From NCBI GenBank assembly GCA_947650365.1, contig OX393549.1, positions 30,223,209-30,287,208 on the forward strand: 64,000 nt of DNA, read 5' to 3'. Positions 51,650 to 64,000 of the stretch are shown here, piece after piece. The position numbers and the translations under genes are program-made. Below the pieces are notes generated by a model. The model saw only the letters and a program-made list of their open reading frames with translations, ran no database searches and was not told the origin of the DNA. This stretch comes from Chamaelirium japonicum. Its lineage: Eukaryota > Streptophyta > Magnoliopsida > Liliales > Melanthiaceae. Within the stretch, counting starts at the first letter, position 1. Each line of letters begins with the position of its first letter.

Positions 51650-54600
51650 GATCCATTCTAATTAATTCATACGATCCATTCTAATTCATTCGTACAATGC
51701 ATTCTAATTCTTTCACACGATCCATTCTAATTCATTCGTACGATCCATTCTAATTCATTAATATGATCCATTCTAATTCATTCGTACGATCCATTCTAAT
51801 TCATATGCACAAAGGTATCCATTCTAATCCATTCGTAGGATCCATTCTAATCCATTCGTACGATCCATTCTACTTCATTCGTACGATCCATTCTAATTCA
51901 TTCGCTCGAATGTATCCATTCTAATCCATTCGTACGATCCATTCTAATCCATTCGTACGATCCATTCTAATTCATTCGCATGAATGTAACCATTCTAATT
52001 CATTCATTTGATCAATTCTAATTCATTCGTACGATCCATTCTAATTCATTCGTCCGATCCATTCTAATTCATTCGCATGAATGTATCCATTCTAATTCAT
52101 TCATACGATCCATTCTAATTCATTCGTACGATCCATTCTAATTCATTCGTAAGATCCATTCTAATTCATTCGTACGATCCATTCTAATTCATTCGTACGA
52201 TCCATTCTAATTCATTCGCACGAATGTATCCATTCTAGTTCATTCGTACGATCCATTCTAATTCATTCGCACAATCTATTCTAATTCATTCATACGATCC
52301 ATTCTAATTTATTCGCACGAATGTATCCATTCTAATTCATTCGTACGATCCATTCTAATTCATTCGCACAATCTATTCTAATTCATTCATACGATCCATT
52401 CGAATTCATTCGCACGAATGGCGAATGAATTCGAATGGATCGTATGAATGAATTAGAATAGATTGTGCGAATGAATTAGAATGGATCGTACGAATGAATT
52501 AGAATGGATACATTCGTGCGAATAAATTAGAATGGATTGTATGAATGAATTAGAATGGATCGTACGAATGAACTAGAATGGATCGTACGAATGAATTAGA
52601 ATAGATTGCGCGAATGAATTAGAATGGATCGTGCGAATGAAATAGAATGGATACAAATGAATTAGAATGGATCATACGAATGAATTAGAATGACGATCCA
52701 TTCTTACTCATTCGTATGATCCATTCTAATTTATTCGCACCGAATGTATCCATTCTAATTCATTCGTACGTCTAATTCATTCGTACGGTCCATTCTAATT
52801 CATTCGCACAATCCATTCTATTTCATTCGTACGATCCATTCTTACTCATTCGTATGATCCATTATGGATACATTCGTGCGAATGAATTAGAATGGATCAT
52901 ACGAATGAGTAAGAATGGATCGTACGAATGAAATAGAATGGATTATGCGAATGAATTAGAATGGATCGTACGAATGAATTAGAATGGATCGTGTGAAAGA
53001 ATTAGAATGGATTGTATGAATGAATTAGAATAGATCGTATGAATGAATTAGAATGGATCGTACGAATGAATTAGAATGGATCGTACGAATGAATTAGAAT
53101 GGATCGTACGAATGAATTAGAATGGATACATTCGTGCGAATGAATTTTAATGGATACATTCGTGCGAAAGAATTAGAATAGATCGTATGAATGAATTAGA
53201 ATGGATCCTATGAATGAATTAGAATGGATCATGCGAATGAATTAGAATGGATCCTACGAATGAATTAGAATGGATCGTGCTAATGAATTTGAATTGATCG
53301 AACGAATGAATTAGCATGGATCGTGCTAATGAATTAGAATGGAACGTACGAATGAATTAGAATGGATCGTGTGAAAGAATTAGAATGGATTATATGAATG
53401 AATTAGAATGAATTCGTACGATCCATTCGAATTCATTCGCACGATCCATTCTAATTCATTCATACGATCCATTCTAATTCATTCATACAATCCATTCTAA
53501 TTCTTTCACACGATCCATTCTAATTCATTCGTAGGATCCATTCTAATTCATTCGTACAATCTATTCTATTTCATTCGTACGATCCATTCTTACTCATTCG
53601 TATGATCCATTCTAATTCATTCGGACGAATGTCTCCATTCTAATTTATTCGTACGATCCATTCTAATTCATTCGTACGATCCATTCTAATTCATTCGTAC
53701 GATCCATTCTTACTCATTCGTATGATCCATTCTAATTCATTCGTACGATCCATTCTAATTTATTCGTACGATCGATTCTTATTCATTCGCACTATCCATT
53801 CTAATTCATTCGTACGATCCATTCTAATTCATTCATATGATCCATTCTAATTTATTCGTTCAAATATATCAATTCTAATTCATTCGCACGATCCATTCTA
53901 ATTCATTCGCACGAATGTATCCATTCTAATTCATTTGCACGATCCATTCTAATTCATTCCTATGATCTATTCTAATTCATTCGTACGATCCATTCTAATT
54001 CATTCTAATTCATTCGTACGATCCATTCTACGATCCATTCTAATTCATTCGTATATTCCATTCTAATTCATTAGCACGATCCATGCTAATGAATTAGAAT
54101 GGATCGTATGATCGAATCTAATTCATTCATACGATCCATTCTTACTCATTCGTATGATCCATTCTAATTCAATCGTACGATCCATTCTAATTCATTCGTA
54201 CGATCCATTCTAATTCCTTCGTACGATCCATTCTAATTCATTCGTACGATCCATTCTAATTCATTCGTACGATCCATTCTAATTCCTTCGTACGATCCAT
54301 TCTAATTCATTCGTACAATCTATTCTAATTCATTCGTACGAATGGATACATTCGTGTGAATGAATTAGAATAGATCGTACGAATGAGTAAGAATGGATCG
54401 TACGAATGAAATAGAATGGATTGCACGAATGAATTAGAATTGATCGAACGAATGAATTAGAATGGATCGTGCGAATGAATTGGAATGGATCGTACGAATG
54501 AATTAGAATGGATCGTACGAATGAACTAGAATGGATACATTCGTGCGAATGAATTAGAATGGATCGTACGAATGAATTAGAATGGATCATACGAATGAAT
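51650..54600. repeat. Segmental duplication B, copy 2
   Basis: This copy keeps the same order of markers and orientation switches as copy 1, at a steady offset of about 3,035 bp, with few point changes. Similarity fades near 54600. A shorter third relative of the central part lies at about 39900-40300. Confidence 0.8.
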
Positions 54601-57600
54601 TAGAATGGATCTTACGAATGAATTAGAATGGATCGTACGAATGAATTAGAATGGATCGTACGAATGAATTAGAATGGATACATTGTGCGAAGGAATTAGA
54701 ATGGACCGTACGAATGAATTAGAATGGATCGTATGAATGAATTAGAATGGATACATTCGTGCGAATGAATTAGAATGGATCGGACGAATGAATTAGAATG
54801 GATCGTACGAATGAATTAGAATGGATCGTATGAATGAATTAGAATGGATCATACGAATGAATTAGAATGGATCGTGCGAATGAATTAGAATGGATCGTAC
54901 GAATGAATTAGAATGGATCGTGTGAAAGAATTAGAATGGATCGTACGAATCAATTAGAATGGATCGTGCGAATGAATTAGAATGGATCGTATGAATGAAT
55001 TAGAATAGATTTTGTGAATGAATTAGAACTGATTGTACGAATGAATTAGAATGGATCGTACGAATGAATTAGAATGGATTCATTTGTGCGAATGAATTAG
55101 AATGGATCGTACGAAAGAATTAGAATGGATCGTATGAATGAATTAGAATGGATACATTCGTGCGAATGAATTAGAATGGATCGTGCGAATCCATTAGACT
55201 GGATCGTGCGAATGAATAAGAATGGATCATACGAATGAATTAGAATGGATCGTACGAATTAATTAGAATGGATACATTCGTGCGAATGAATTAGAATGGA
55301 TTGTATGAATGAATTAGAATGGATCGTACGAATGAATTAGAAAGGATCATACGAATTAATTAGAATGGATCATACGAATGAATTAGAATGGATCGTACGA
55401 ATGAATTAGAATGGATCGTATGAATGAACTAGAATGGATCGTACGAATGAAATAGAATAGATTGTACGAATGAATTAGAATGGATTCGTACGAATGAATT
55501 AGAATGGATACATTCATACGAATGAATTAGAATGGATACATTCGTGCGAAAGAATTAGAATAGATCGTATGAATGAATTAGAATGGATCCTATGAATGAA
55601 TTAGAATAGATCGTGCGAATGAATTAGAATGGATCGTGCTAATGAATTAGAATTGATCGAACGAATGAATTAGCATGGATCGTGCTAATGAATTAGAATG
55701 GATCGTACGAATGAATTAGAATGGATCAAATGAATGAATTAGAATGGTTACATTCATGCGAATGACTTAGAATGGATCGTACGAATGGATTAGAATACGA
55801 ATGGATTAGAATGGATACATTCGAGCGAATGAATTAGAATGGATCGTACGAAATGAATTAGAATGGATTGTATGAATGAATTAGAATGGATACATTCGTG
55901 CGAATGAATTAGAATGGATCGTGCGAATGAATTAGAATGGATTCGTACGAATGAATTAGAATGGATACATTCGTCCGAAGGAATTAGAATGGATCGTACC
56001 AATGAGTAAGAATGGATCGTACGAATGAAATAGAATGGATCGTACGAATGAATTAGAATGGATCGTACGGAATGAATTAGAATGGATTGTATGAATGAAT
56101 TAGAATGGATCGTACGAATGAATTAGAATGGATCATACGAATTAATAAGAATGGATCGTACGAATGAATTAGAATGGATCGTGCGAATGAATTAGAATGG
56201 ATCGTACGAATGAATTAGAATGGATCGTACGAATGAATTAGAATGGATCGGACGAATGAATTAGAATGGATCGTACAAATGAATAAGAATGGATCAAATG
56301 AATGAATTAGAATGGATCGTACGAATGAATTAGAATGCATCGTACGAAAGAATTAGAATGGATATATTCGTGCGAATGAATTAGAATGGATCGTACGAAT
56401 GAATTAGACTGGATCGTACGAATGAATTTGAATGGATACATTTGTGCGAATGAATCTAAATCGATTGTATGAATGAATTAGAATGGATCGTACGAATGAA
56501 TTAGAATGGATCATATGAATTAATTAGAATGGATTGTACGAATGAATTAGAATTGTTACATTCGTGCGAATGAATTAGAATGGATCGTACGAATGAATTA
56601 GAATGGATATATTCGTGCAAATGAATTATAATGGATCGTACAAATGAATTAGAATGGATCATACGAATTAATTAGAATGGATCGTACGAATGAATTAGAA
56701 TGGATCGTACGAATGAATTAGAATGGATCGTGCGAATGAATTAGAATGGATCGTACGAATGAATTAGAATGGATACATTTGTGCGAATGAATTAAAATGG
56801 ATCGTACGAATGAATTAGTATGGATCGTATGAATGAATTAGAATGGATCGTATGAATGAATTAGAATGGATCGTGCAAATGAATTAGAATGGATCGTACA
56901 AATGAATTAGAATGCATCGTGTGAAAGAATTAGAATGGATCGTACGAATGAATTAGAATGGATCGTGCGAATGAATTAGAATGGATCGTACGAATGAATT
57001 AGAATAGATTTTGTGAATGAATTAGAACTGATCGTACGAATGAATTAGAATGGATCGTACGAATGAAATAGAATGGATACATTTGTGCGAATGAATTAGA
57101 ATGGATCGTACGAATGAATTATAATGGATCGTATGAATGAATTAGAATGGATACATTTGTGCGAATGAATTAGAATGGATCGTGCGAATCCATTAGACTG
57201 GATCGTGCGAATGAATAAGAATGGATCATACGAATGAATTAGAATGGATCGTACGAATTAATTAGAATGGATACATTCGTGCGAATGAATTAGAATGGAT
57301 TGTATGAATGAATTAGAATGGATCGTACGAATGAATTAGAATGGATCATACGAATTAATTAGAATGGATCATACGAATGAATTAGAATGGATCGTACAAA
57401 TGAATTAGAATGGATCGTACGAATGAACTAGAATGGATCGTACGAATGAAATAGAATAGATTGTACGAATGAATTAGAATGGATTCGTATGAATGAATTA
57501 GAATAGATACATTCATGCGAATAAATTAGAATGGATACATTCGTGCGAAAGAATTAGAATAGATCGTATGAATGAATTAGAATGGATCCTATGAATGAAT

Positions 57601-60600
57601 TAGAATGGATCGTGCGAATGAATTAGAATGGATCGTACGAATGAATTAGAATGGATCGTGCTAATGAATTAGAATTGATCGAACGAATGAATTAGCATGG
57701 ATCGTGCTAATGAATTAGAATGGATCATACGAATGAATTAGAATGGATCAAATGAATGAATTAGAATGGTTACATTCATGCGAATGAATTAGAAGGGATC
57801 GTACGAATGGATTAGAATGGATCATAGGAATGGATTAGAATGGATATATTCGAGCGAATGAATTAGAATGGATCGTACGAAATGAATTAGAATGGATTAA
57901 ATGAAGGAATTAGAATGGATACATTCGTGCGAATGAATTAGAATGGATCGTGCGAATGAATTAGAATGGATTTGTATGAATGAATTAGAATGGATACATT
58001 CGTGCGAATGAATTAGAATGGATCGTACCAATGAGTAAGAATGGATCGTACGAATGAAATAGAATGGATTGTACGAATGAATTAGAATGGATCGTACGAA
58101 TGAATTAGAATGGATCGTACGAAGGAATTAGAATGGATCGTACGAATGAATTAGAATGGATCGTACGAATAAATTTGAATGGATACATTCGTCCGAATGA
58201 ATTAGAATGGATCATACGAATAAGAATGGATCGTACGAATGAAATAGAATAGATTGTACGAATGAATTAGAATGGATCCTACGAATGAATTAGAATGGAT
58301 CGTGTGAAAGAATTAGAATGGATTGTATGAATGAATTAGAATGGATCATATGAATGAATTAGAATGGATCGTGCGAATGAATTCGAATGGATCGTACGAA
58401 TTCATTCTAATTCATTCATACAATCCATTCTAATTCTTCCACACGATCCATTCTAATTCATTCGTACGTTCCAATCTAATTCATTAGCACGATCCATGCT
58501 AATTCATTCGTTCGATCAATTCAAATTCATTAGCACGATCCATTCTAATTCATTCGTACGATCCATTCTAATTCATTCGCACGATCCATTCTAATTCATT
58601 CATAGGATCCATTCTAATTCATTCATACGATCTATTCTAATTCTTTCGCACGAATGTATCCATTCTAATTCATTCGCATGAATGTATCCATTCTAATTCA
58701 TTCGTACGATCCATTCTAATTCATTCGTACGATCCATTCTAATTCATTCATACGATCTATTCTAATTCATTCATACAATCCATTCTAATTCTTTCACACG
58801 ATCCATTCTAATTCATTCGTACGGAATAGATCGTATGAAAGAATTAGAATGGATCCTATGAATGAATTAGAATGGATCGTACGAATGAATTAGAATGGAT
58901 CGTACGAATGAATTAGAATGAATCTTACGAATGAATTAGAATGGATCGTACGAATGAATTAGAATGGATCGTACGAATGAACTAGAATGAATACATTCGT
59001 GCGAATGAATTAGAATGGATCGTACGAATGAATTAGAATGGATCGTACGAATGAATTAGAATGGATCTTACAAATGAATTAGAATGGATCGTACAAATGA
59101 ATTAGAATGGATACATTCGTGCGAATGAATTAGAATGGATCGGACGAATGAATTAGAATGGATCGTACGAAGGAATTAGAATGGATCGTACGTAGGAATT
59201 AGAATGGATCGTACGAATGAGTAAGAGTGGATCGTACGAATGAATTAGAATGGATCGTACAAATAAATTAGAATGGATACATTCGTCCGAATGAATTAGA
59301 ATGGATCATACGAATGAGTAAGAATGGATCGTACGAATGAAATAGAATAGATTGTTCGAATGAATTAGAATGGATCCTACGAATGAATTAGAATGGATCG
59401 TACGAATGAATTAGAATGGATCGTACGAATGAATTAGAATGGATCGTGCGAATGAATTAGAATGGATACATTCGTGCGAATTAATTAGAATGGATCGTAC
59501 GAATTAATTAGAATGGATACATTCGTGCGAATGAATTAGAATGGATTGTATGAATGAATTAGAATGGATCGTACGAATGAATTAGAATGGATCAAACGAA
59601 TTAATTAGAATGGATCATACGAATGAATTAGAATGGATCGTACGAATGAATTAGAATGGATCGTACGAATGAATTAGAATGGATATATTCGTGCGAATGA
59701 ATTAGAATGGATTGTGCGAATGAATAAGAACATATCGTCCGAATGAATTAGAATGGATCGTACGAATGAATTAGAATCGATCGTGCGAATGAATTAGAAT
59801 GGATCGTACGAATGAATTAGAATGGATACATTTGTGCGAATGAATTAGAATGGATCGTACGAATGAATTAGAATGGATCGTATGAATGAATTAGAATGGA
59901 TTGTACGAATGAATTAGAATGGATCGTGCGAATGAATTAGAATGGATCGTACGAATGAATTAGAATGGATCGTACGAATGAACTAGAATGGATACATTCG
60001 TGCGAATGAATTAGAATGGATGTTACGAATGAATTAGAATGGATCGTACGAATGAATTAGAATGGATCTTACGAATGAATTAGAATGGATCGTACGAATG
60101 AATTACAATGGATCGTACGAATGAATTAGAATGGATACATTCGTGCTAATGAATTAGAATGGATCGGACGAATGAATTAGAATGGATCGTACGAATGAAT
60201 TAGAATGGATCGTACGAATGAATTAGAATGGATCGTACGAATAAATTAGAATGGATACATTCGTCCGAATGAATTAGAATGGATCATACGAATGAGTAAA
60301 AATGGATCGTACGAATGAAATAGAATATATTGTATGAATGAATTAGAATGGATCCTACGAATGAATTAGAATGGATCGTGTGAAAGAATTAGAATGGATT
60401 GTATGAATGAATTAGAATGGATCGTATGAATGAATTAGAATGGATCGTATAAATGAATTAGAATGGATCGTACGAATGAATTAGAATGGATCGTACGAAG
60501 GAATTAGAATGAATAGATTCGTGCGAATAAATTAGAATGGATTGTATGAATGAATTAGAATGGATCGTACGAATGAATTAGAATGGATCGTACGAATGAA

Positions 60601-63600
60601 TTAGAATAGATTGCGCGAATGAATTAGAATGGATCGTACGAATGAATTAGAATGGATCGTACGAAGGAATTAGAATGGATCGTACGAATGAATTAGAATG
60701 GATCGTACGAATGAATTAGAATGGATCGTACGAAGGAATTAGAATGGATCGTACGATTGAATTAGAATGGATCATACGAATGAGTAAGAATGGATCGTAT
60801 GAATGAATTAGATTGGATCGTACGATCCATTCTAATTCATTAGCATGGATCGTGCTAATGAATTAGAATGGAATATACGAATGAATTAGAATGGATCGTA
60901 AAATGGATCGTACGAATGAATTAGAATGAATTAGAATGGATCGTACGAATGAATTAGAATTGATCATAGGAATGAATTAGAATGGATCGTGCAAATGAAT
61001 TAGAATGGATCATACGAATGAATTAGAATTGATATATTTGAACGAATAAATTATAATGGATCATACGAATGAATTAGAATGGATCGTACGAATGAATTAG
61101 AATGGATAGTGCAAATGAATTAGAATCGATCGTACGAATGAATTAGAATGGATCGTACGAATGAATTAGAATGGATCATACGAATGAGTAAGAATGGATC
61201 GTACGAATGAATTAGAATGGATCGTACGAATGAATTAGAATGGATCGTACGAATAAATTCGAATGGATACATTCGTCCGAATGAATTAGAATGGATCATA
61301 CGAATGAGTATGAATGGATCGTACGAATGAAATAGAATAGATTGTACGAATGAATTAGAATGTATCCTACGAATGAATTAGAATGGATCGTGTGAAAGAA
61401 TTAGAATGGATTGTATGAATGAATTAGAATGGATCGTATGAATGAATTAGAATGGATCGTGCGAATGAATTCGAATGGATCGTATATACGAATGAATTTG
61501 AATGGATACATTCGTGCGAATGGATTAGAATGGATCGTACGAATGAATTAGAATGGATCGTGCGAATGAATTAGAATGGATCGTACGAATGAACTAGAAT
61601 GGATACATTCGTGCGAATGAATTAGAATGGATCGTACGAATGAATTAGAATGGATCGTACGAATGAATTAGAATGGATCTTACGAATGAATTAGAATGGA
61701 TCGTACGAATAAATTAGAATGGATCGTATGAATGGTTTAGAATGGATACATTCGTGCGAATGAATTAGAATGGATCGGACGAATGAATTAGAATGGATCG
61801 TACGAATGAATTAGAATGGATCAAATGAATGAATTAGAATGGTTATATTCATGCGAATGAATTAGAATGGATCGTACGAATGGATTAGAATGGATCGTAC
61901 GAATGGATTAGAATGGATATATTCGTGCGAATGGATTAGAATGGATCATACGAATGAGTAAGAATGGATCGTACGAATGAAATAGAATGGATAGTACGAA
62001 TGAATTAGAATGGATCGTGCGAATGAATTTGAATAGATCGTACGAATGAATTAGAATGGATCGTGCTAATGAATTAGAATTGATCGTACGAATGAAATAG
62101 AATGGATTGTACGAATGAATTAGAATGGATCGTACGAATGAATTAGAATGGATCGTACGAAGGAACTAGAATGGATACATTCGTGCGAATGAATTAGAAT
62201 GGATCGTACGAATGAATTAGAATGGATCGTACGAATGAATTAGAATGGATCGGACGAATGAATTAGAATGGATCGTACGAATGAATTAGAATGGATCAAA
62301 AGAATGAATTAGAATGGATCGTATGAATGAATTAGAATGCATCGTACGAAAGAATTAGAATGGATATATTCATGCGAATGAATTAGAATGGATCGTACGA
62401 ATGAATTAGACTGGATCGTATGAATGAATTTGAATGGATACATTTGTGCGAATGAATCTAAATGGATTGTATGAATGAATTAGAATGGATCGTACGAATG
62501 AATTAGAATGGATCATACGAATTAATTAGAATGGATCGTACCAATGAGTAAGAATGGATCGTACGAATGAAATAGAATGGATCGTACGAATGAATTAGAA
62601 TGGATCGTATGGAATGAATTAGAATGGATTGTATGAATGAATTAGAATGGATACATTCGTGCGAATGAATTAGAATGGATCATACGAATGAGTAAGAATG
62701 GATCGTACGAATGAAATAGAATTGATTATACGAATGAATTAGAATGGATCGTACAAATGAATTAGAATGGATCGTACGAATGAATTAGAATGGATCATAC
62801 GAATGAATTAGAATGGATCGTATGAAAGAATTAGAATGGATTGTATGAATGAATTAGAATAGATCGTATGAATGAATTAGAATGGATCGTACGAATGAAT
62901 TAGAATGGATCATACGAATGAACTAGAATGGATACATTCGTGCGAATGAATTAGAATGGATCGTACGAATGAATTAGAATGGATCGTACAAATGAATTAG
63001 AATGGATCTTACGAATGAATTAGAATGGATCGTACGAATGCACGATCCATGCTAATTCATTCGTTCGATCAATTCTAATTCATTAGCACGATCCATTCTA
63101 ATTCATTCGTACGATCCATTCTAATTCATTCGCACGATCCATTCTAATTCATTCGTACGATCCATTCTAATTCTTTCACACGATCCATTCTAATTCATTC
63201 GTACGATCCATTCTAATTCATTCGTACGATCTAGTCTAATTCATTCGTACGATCCATTCTAATTCATTCATACGATCCATTCTAATTCCTTCGTACGATC
63301 CATTCTAATTCATTCATACAATCTATTCTAATTCATTCATACAATCCATTCTAATTCTTTCACACGATCCATTCTAATTCATTCGTACGATCCATTCTAA
63401 TTCATTCATATAATCCATTCTTATTCTTTCACACGATCCATTCTAATTCATTCGTACGTTCCATTCTAATTCATTCGCACGATTCATGCTAATTCATTCG
63501 TTCGATCAATTCTAATTCATTAGCACGATCCATTCTAATTCATTCGTACGATCCATTCTAATTCATTTGCATGATCCATTCTAATTCATTCATAGGATCC

Positions 63601-64000
63601 ATTCTAATTCATTCATATGATCTATTCTAATTTCTTCACACGAATGTATCCATTCTAAATCATTCGCACGAATGTATCCATTCTAATTCATTCGTACGAT
63701 CCATCCTAATTCATTCGTACGATCCATTCTAATTCATTCGTACGATCCATTCTAATTCATTCATACGATCTATTCTAATTCATTCATACAATCCATTCTA
63801 ATTCTTTCACACGATCTATTCTAATTCATTCGTACGATCCATTCTAATTCATTCGCACAATCCATTCTATTTCATTCGTACGATCCATTCTTACTCATTG
63901 GTATGATCCATTCTAATTCATTCGCACGAATGTATCCATTCTAATTCATTCGTACGAATCCATTCTAATTCATTCGTACAATCCATTCTATTTCATTCGT

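Larger units (their letters stand above)
37569..64000. repeat. 23-bp satellite array, right block
   Basis: The satellite continues to the window edge. Approximate orientation switches, starting forward at 37569: 38119, 39275, 39443, 39771, 40104, 40273, 42829, 45050, 45940, 46620, 46748, 46990, 48612, 49385, 49659, 49828, 50380, 51050, 51078, 51303, 51645, 52418, 52694, 52864, 53413, 54084, 54111, 54340, 58398, 58823 and 63040, after which it is reverse to the end. A tiny reversed unit sits near 60830. The longest single-orientation runs are about 54340-58398 and 58823-63040. A 3.0-kb tandem duplication lies at about 48612-54600. I see no gene, unique insert or other mobile element. Confidence 0.97.

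Noticed and set aside
1-64000. Human-type (GGAAT)n satellite similarity
   Set aside because: GAATG occurs twice per monomer, but the 23-bp unit as a whole is different and the retrotransposons are plant types, so I treat the likeness as chance.

Overview
This window is repetitive, heterochromatic plant nuclear DNA. I see no host gene, rRNA, tRNA or CRISPR array. About 41 kb of the 64 kb is one short-period satellite, and two LTR retrotransposons are inserted into it. The element types (a Ty1/Copia primed by initiator tRNA-Met and a Ty3/Gypsy of the Tat lineage with two RNase H domains and an antisense gene) point to a flowering plant. The GC-rich Gypsy element would suit a monocot, but I cannot name the species.

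Layout. (1) 1-4420: satellite. (2) 4421-14406: Copia element on the minus strand, 9,986 bp, with two 2,129-bp LTRs, target-site duplication AATGG, a tRNA-Met primer site, a 1.7-kb leader and one Gag-Pro-Int-RT-RNaseH frame broken by three in-frame TAG codons. (3) 14407-24797: satellite containing a 1.8-kb internal tandem duplication. (4) 24798-37568: Tat-lineage Gypsy element on the plus strand, 12,771 bp, with LTRs of 1,182 and 1,204 bp and target-site duplication GATCG. It holds degraded gag and pol, a 78-bp tandem repeat that folds into hairpins, an antisense gene with its own TATA box and an 85-bp intron, and a 145-bp tandem repeat. (5) 37569-64000: satellite containing a 3.0-kb tandem duplication.

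The satellite monomer is 23 bp (GAATGAATTAGAATGG then ATCGTAC), mixed with a 28-bp variant. Its orientation flips dozens of times, many flips falling on self-complementary cores such as CGTACG. The insertions are recent: by hand count about 25 substitutions separate the Copia LTRs (about 1.2%) and about 20 the Gypsy LTRs (about 1.7%). The satellite is therefore older than both. Both elements look non-autonomous, because their polyproteins carry several stops and the Gypsy pol also carries frameshifts.

No unknown protein-coding system stands out. The signals most worth following are structural: hairpins kept by paired changes in both elements, the self-contained antisense intron gene, the strong excess of TAG among the premature stops, and the inversion-rich organisation of the satellite.
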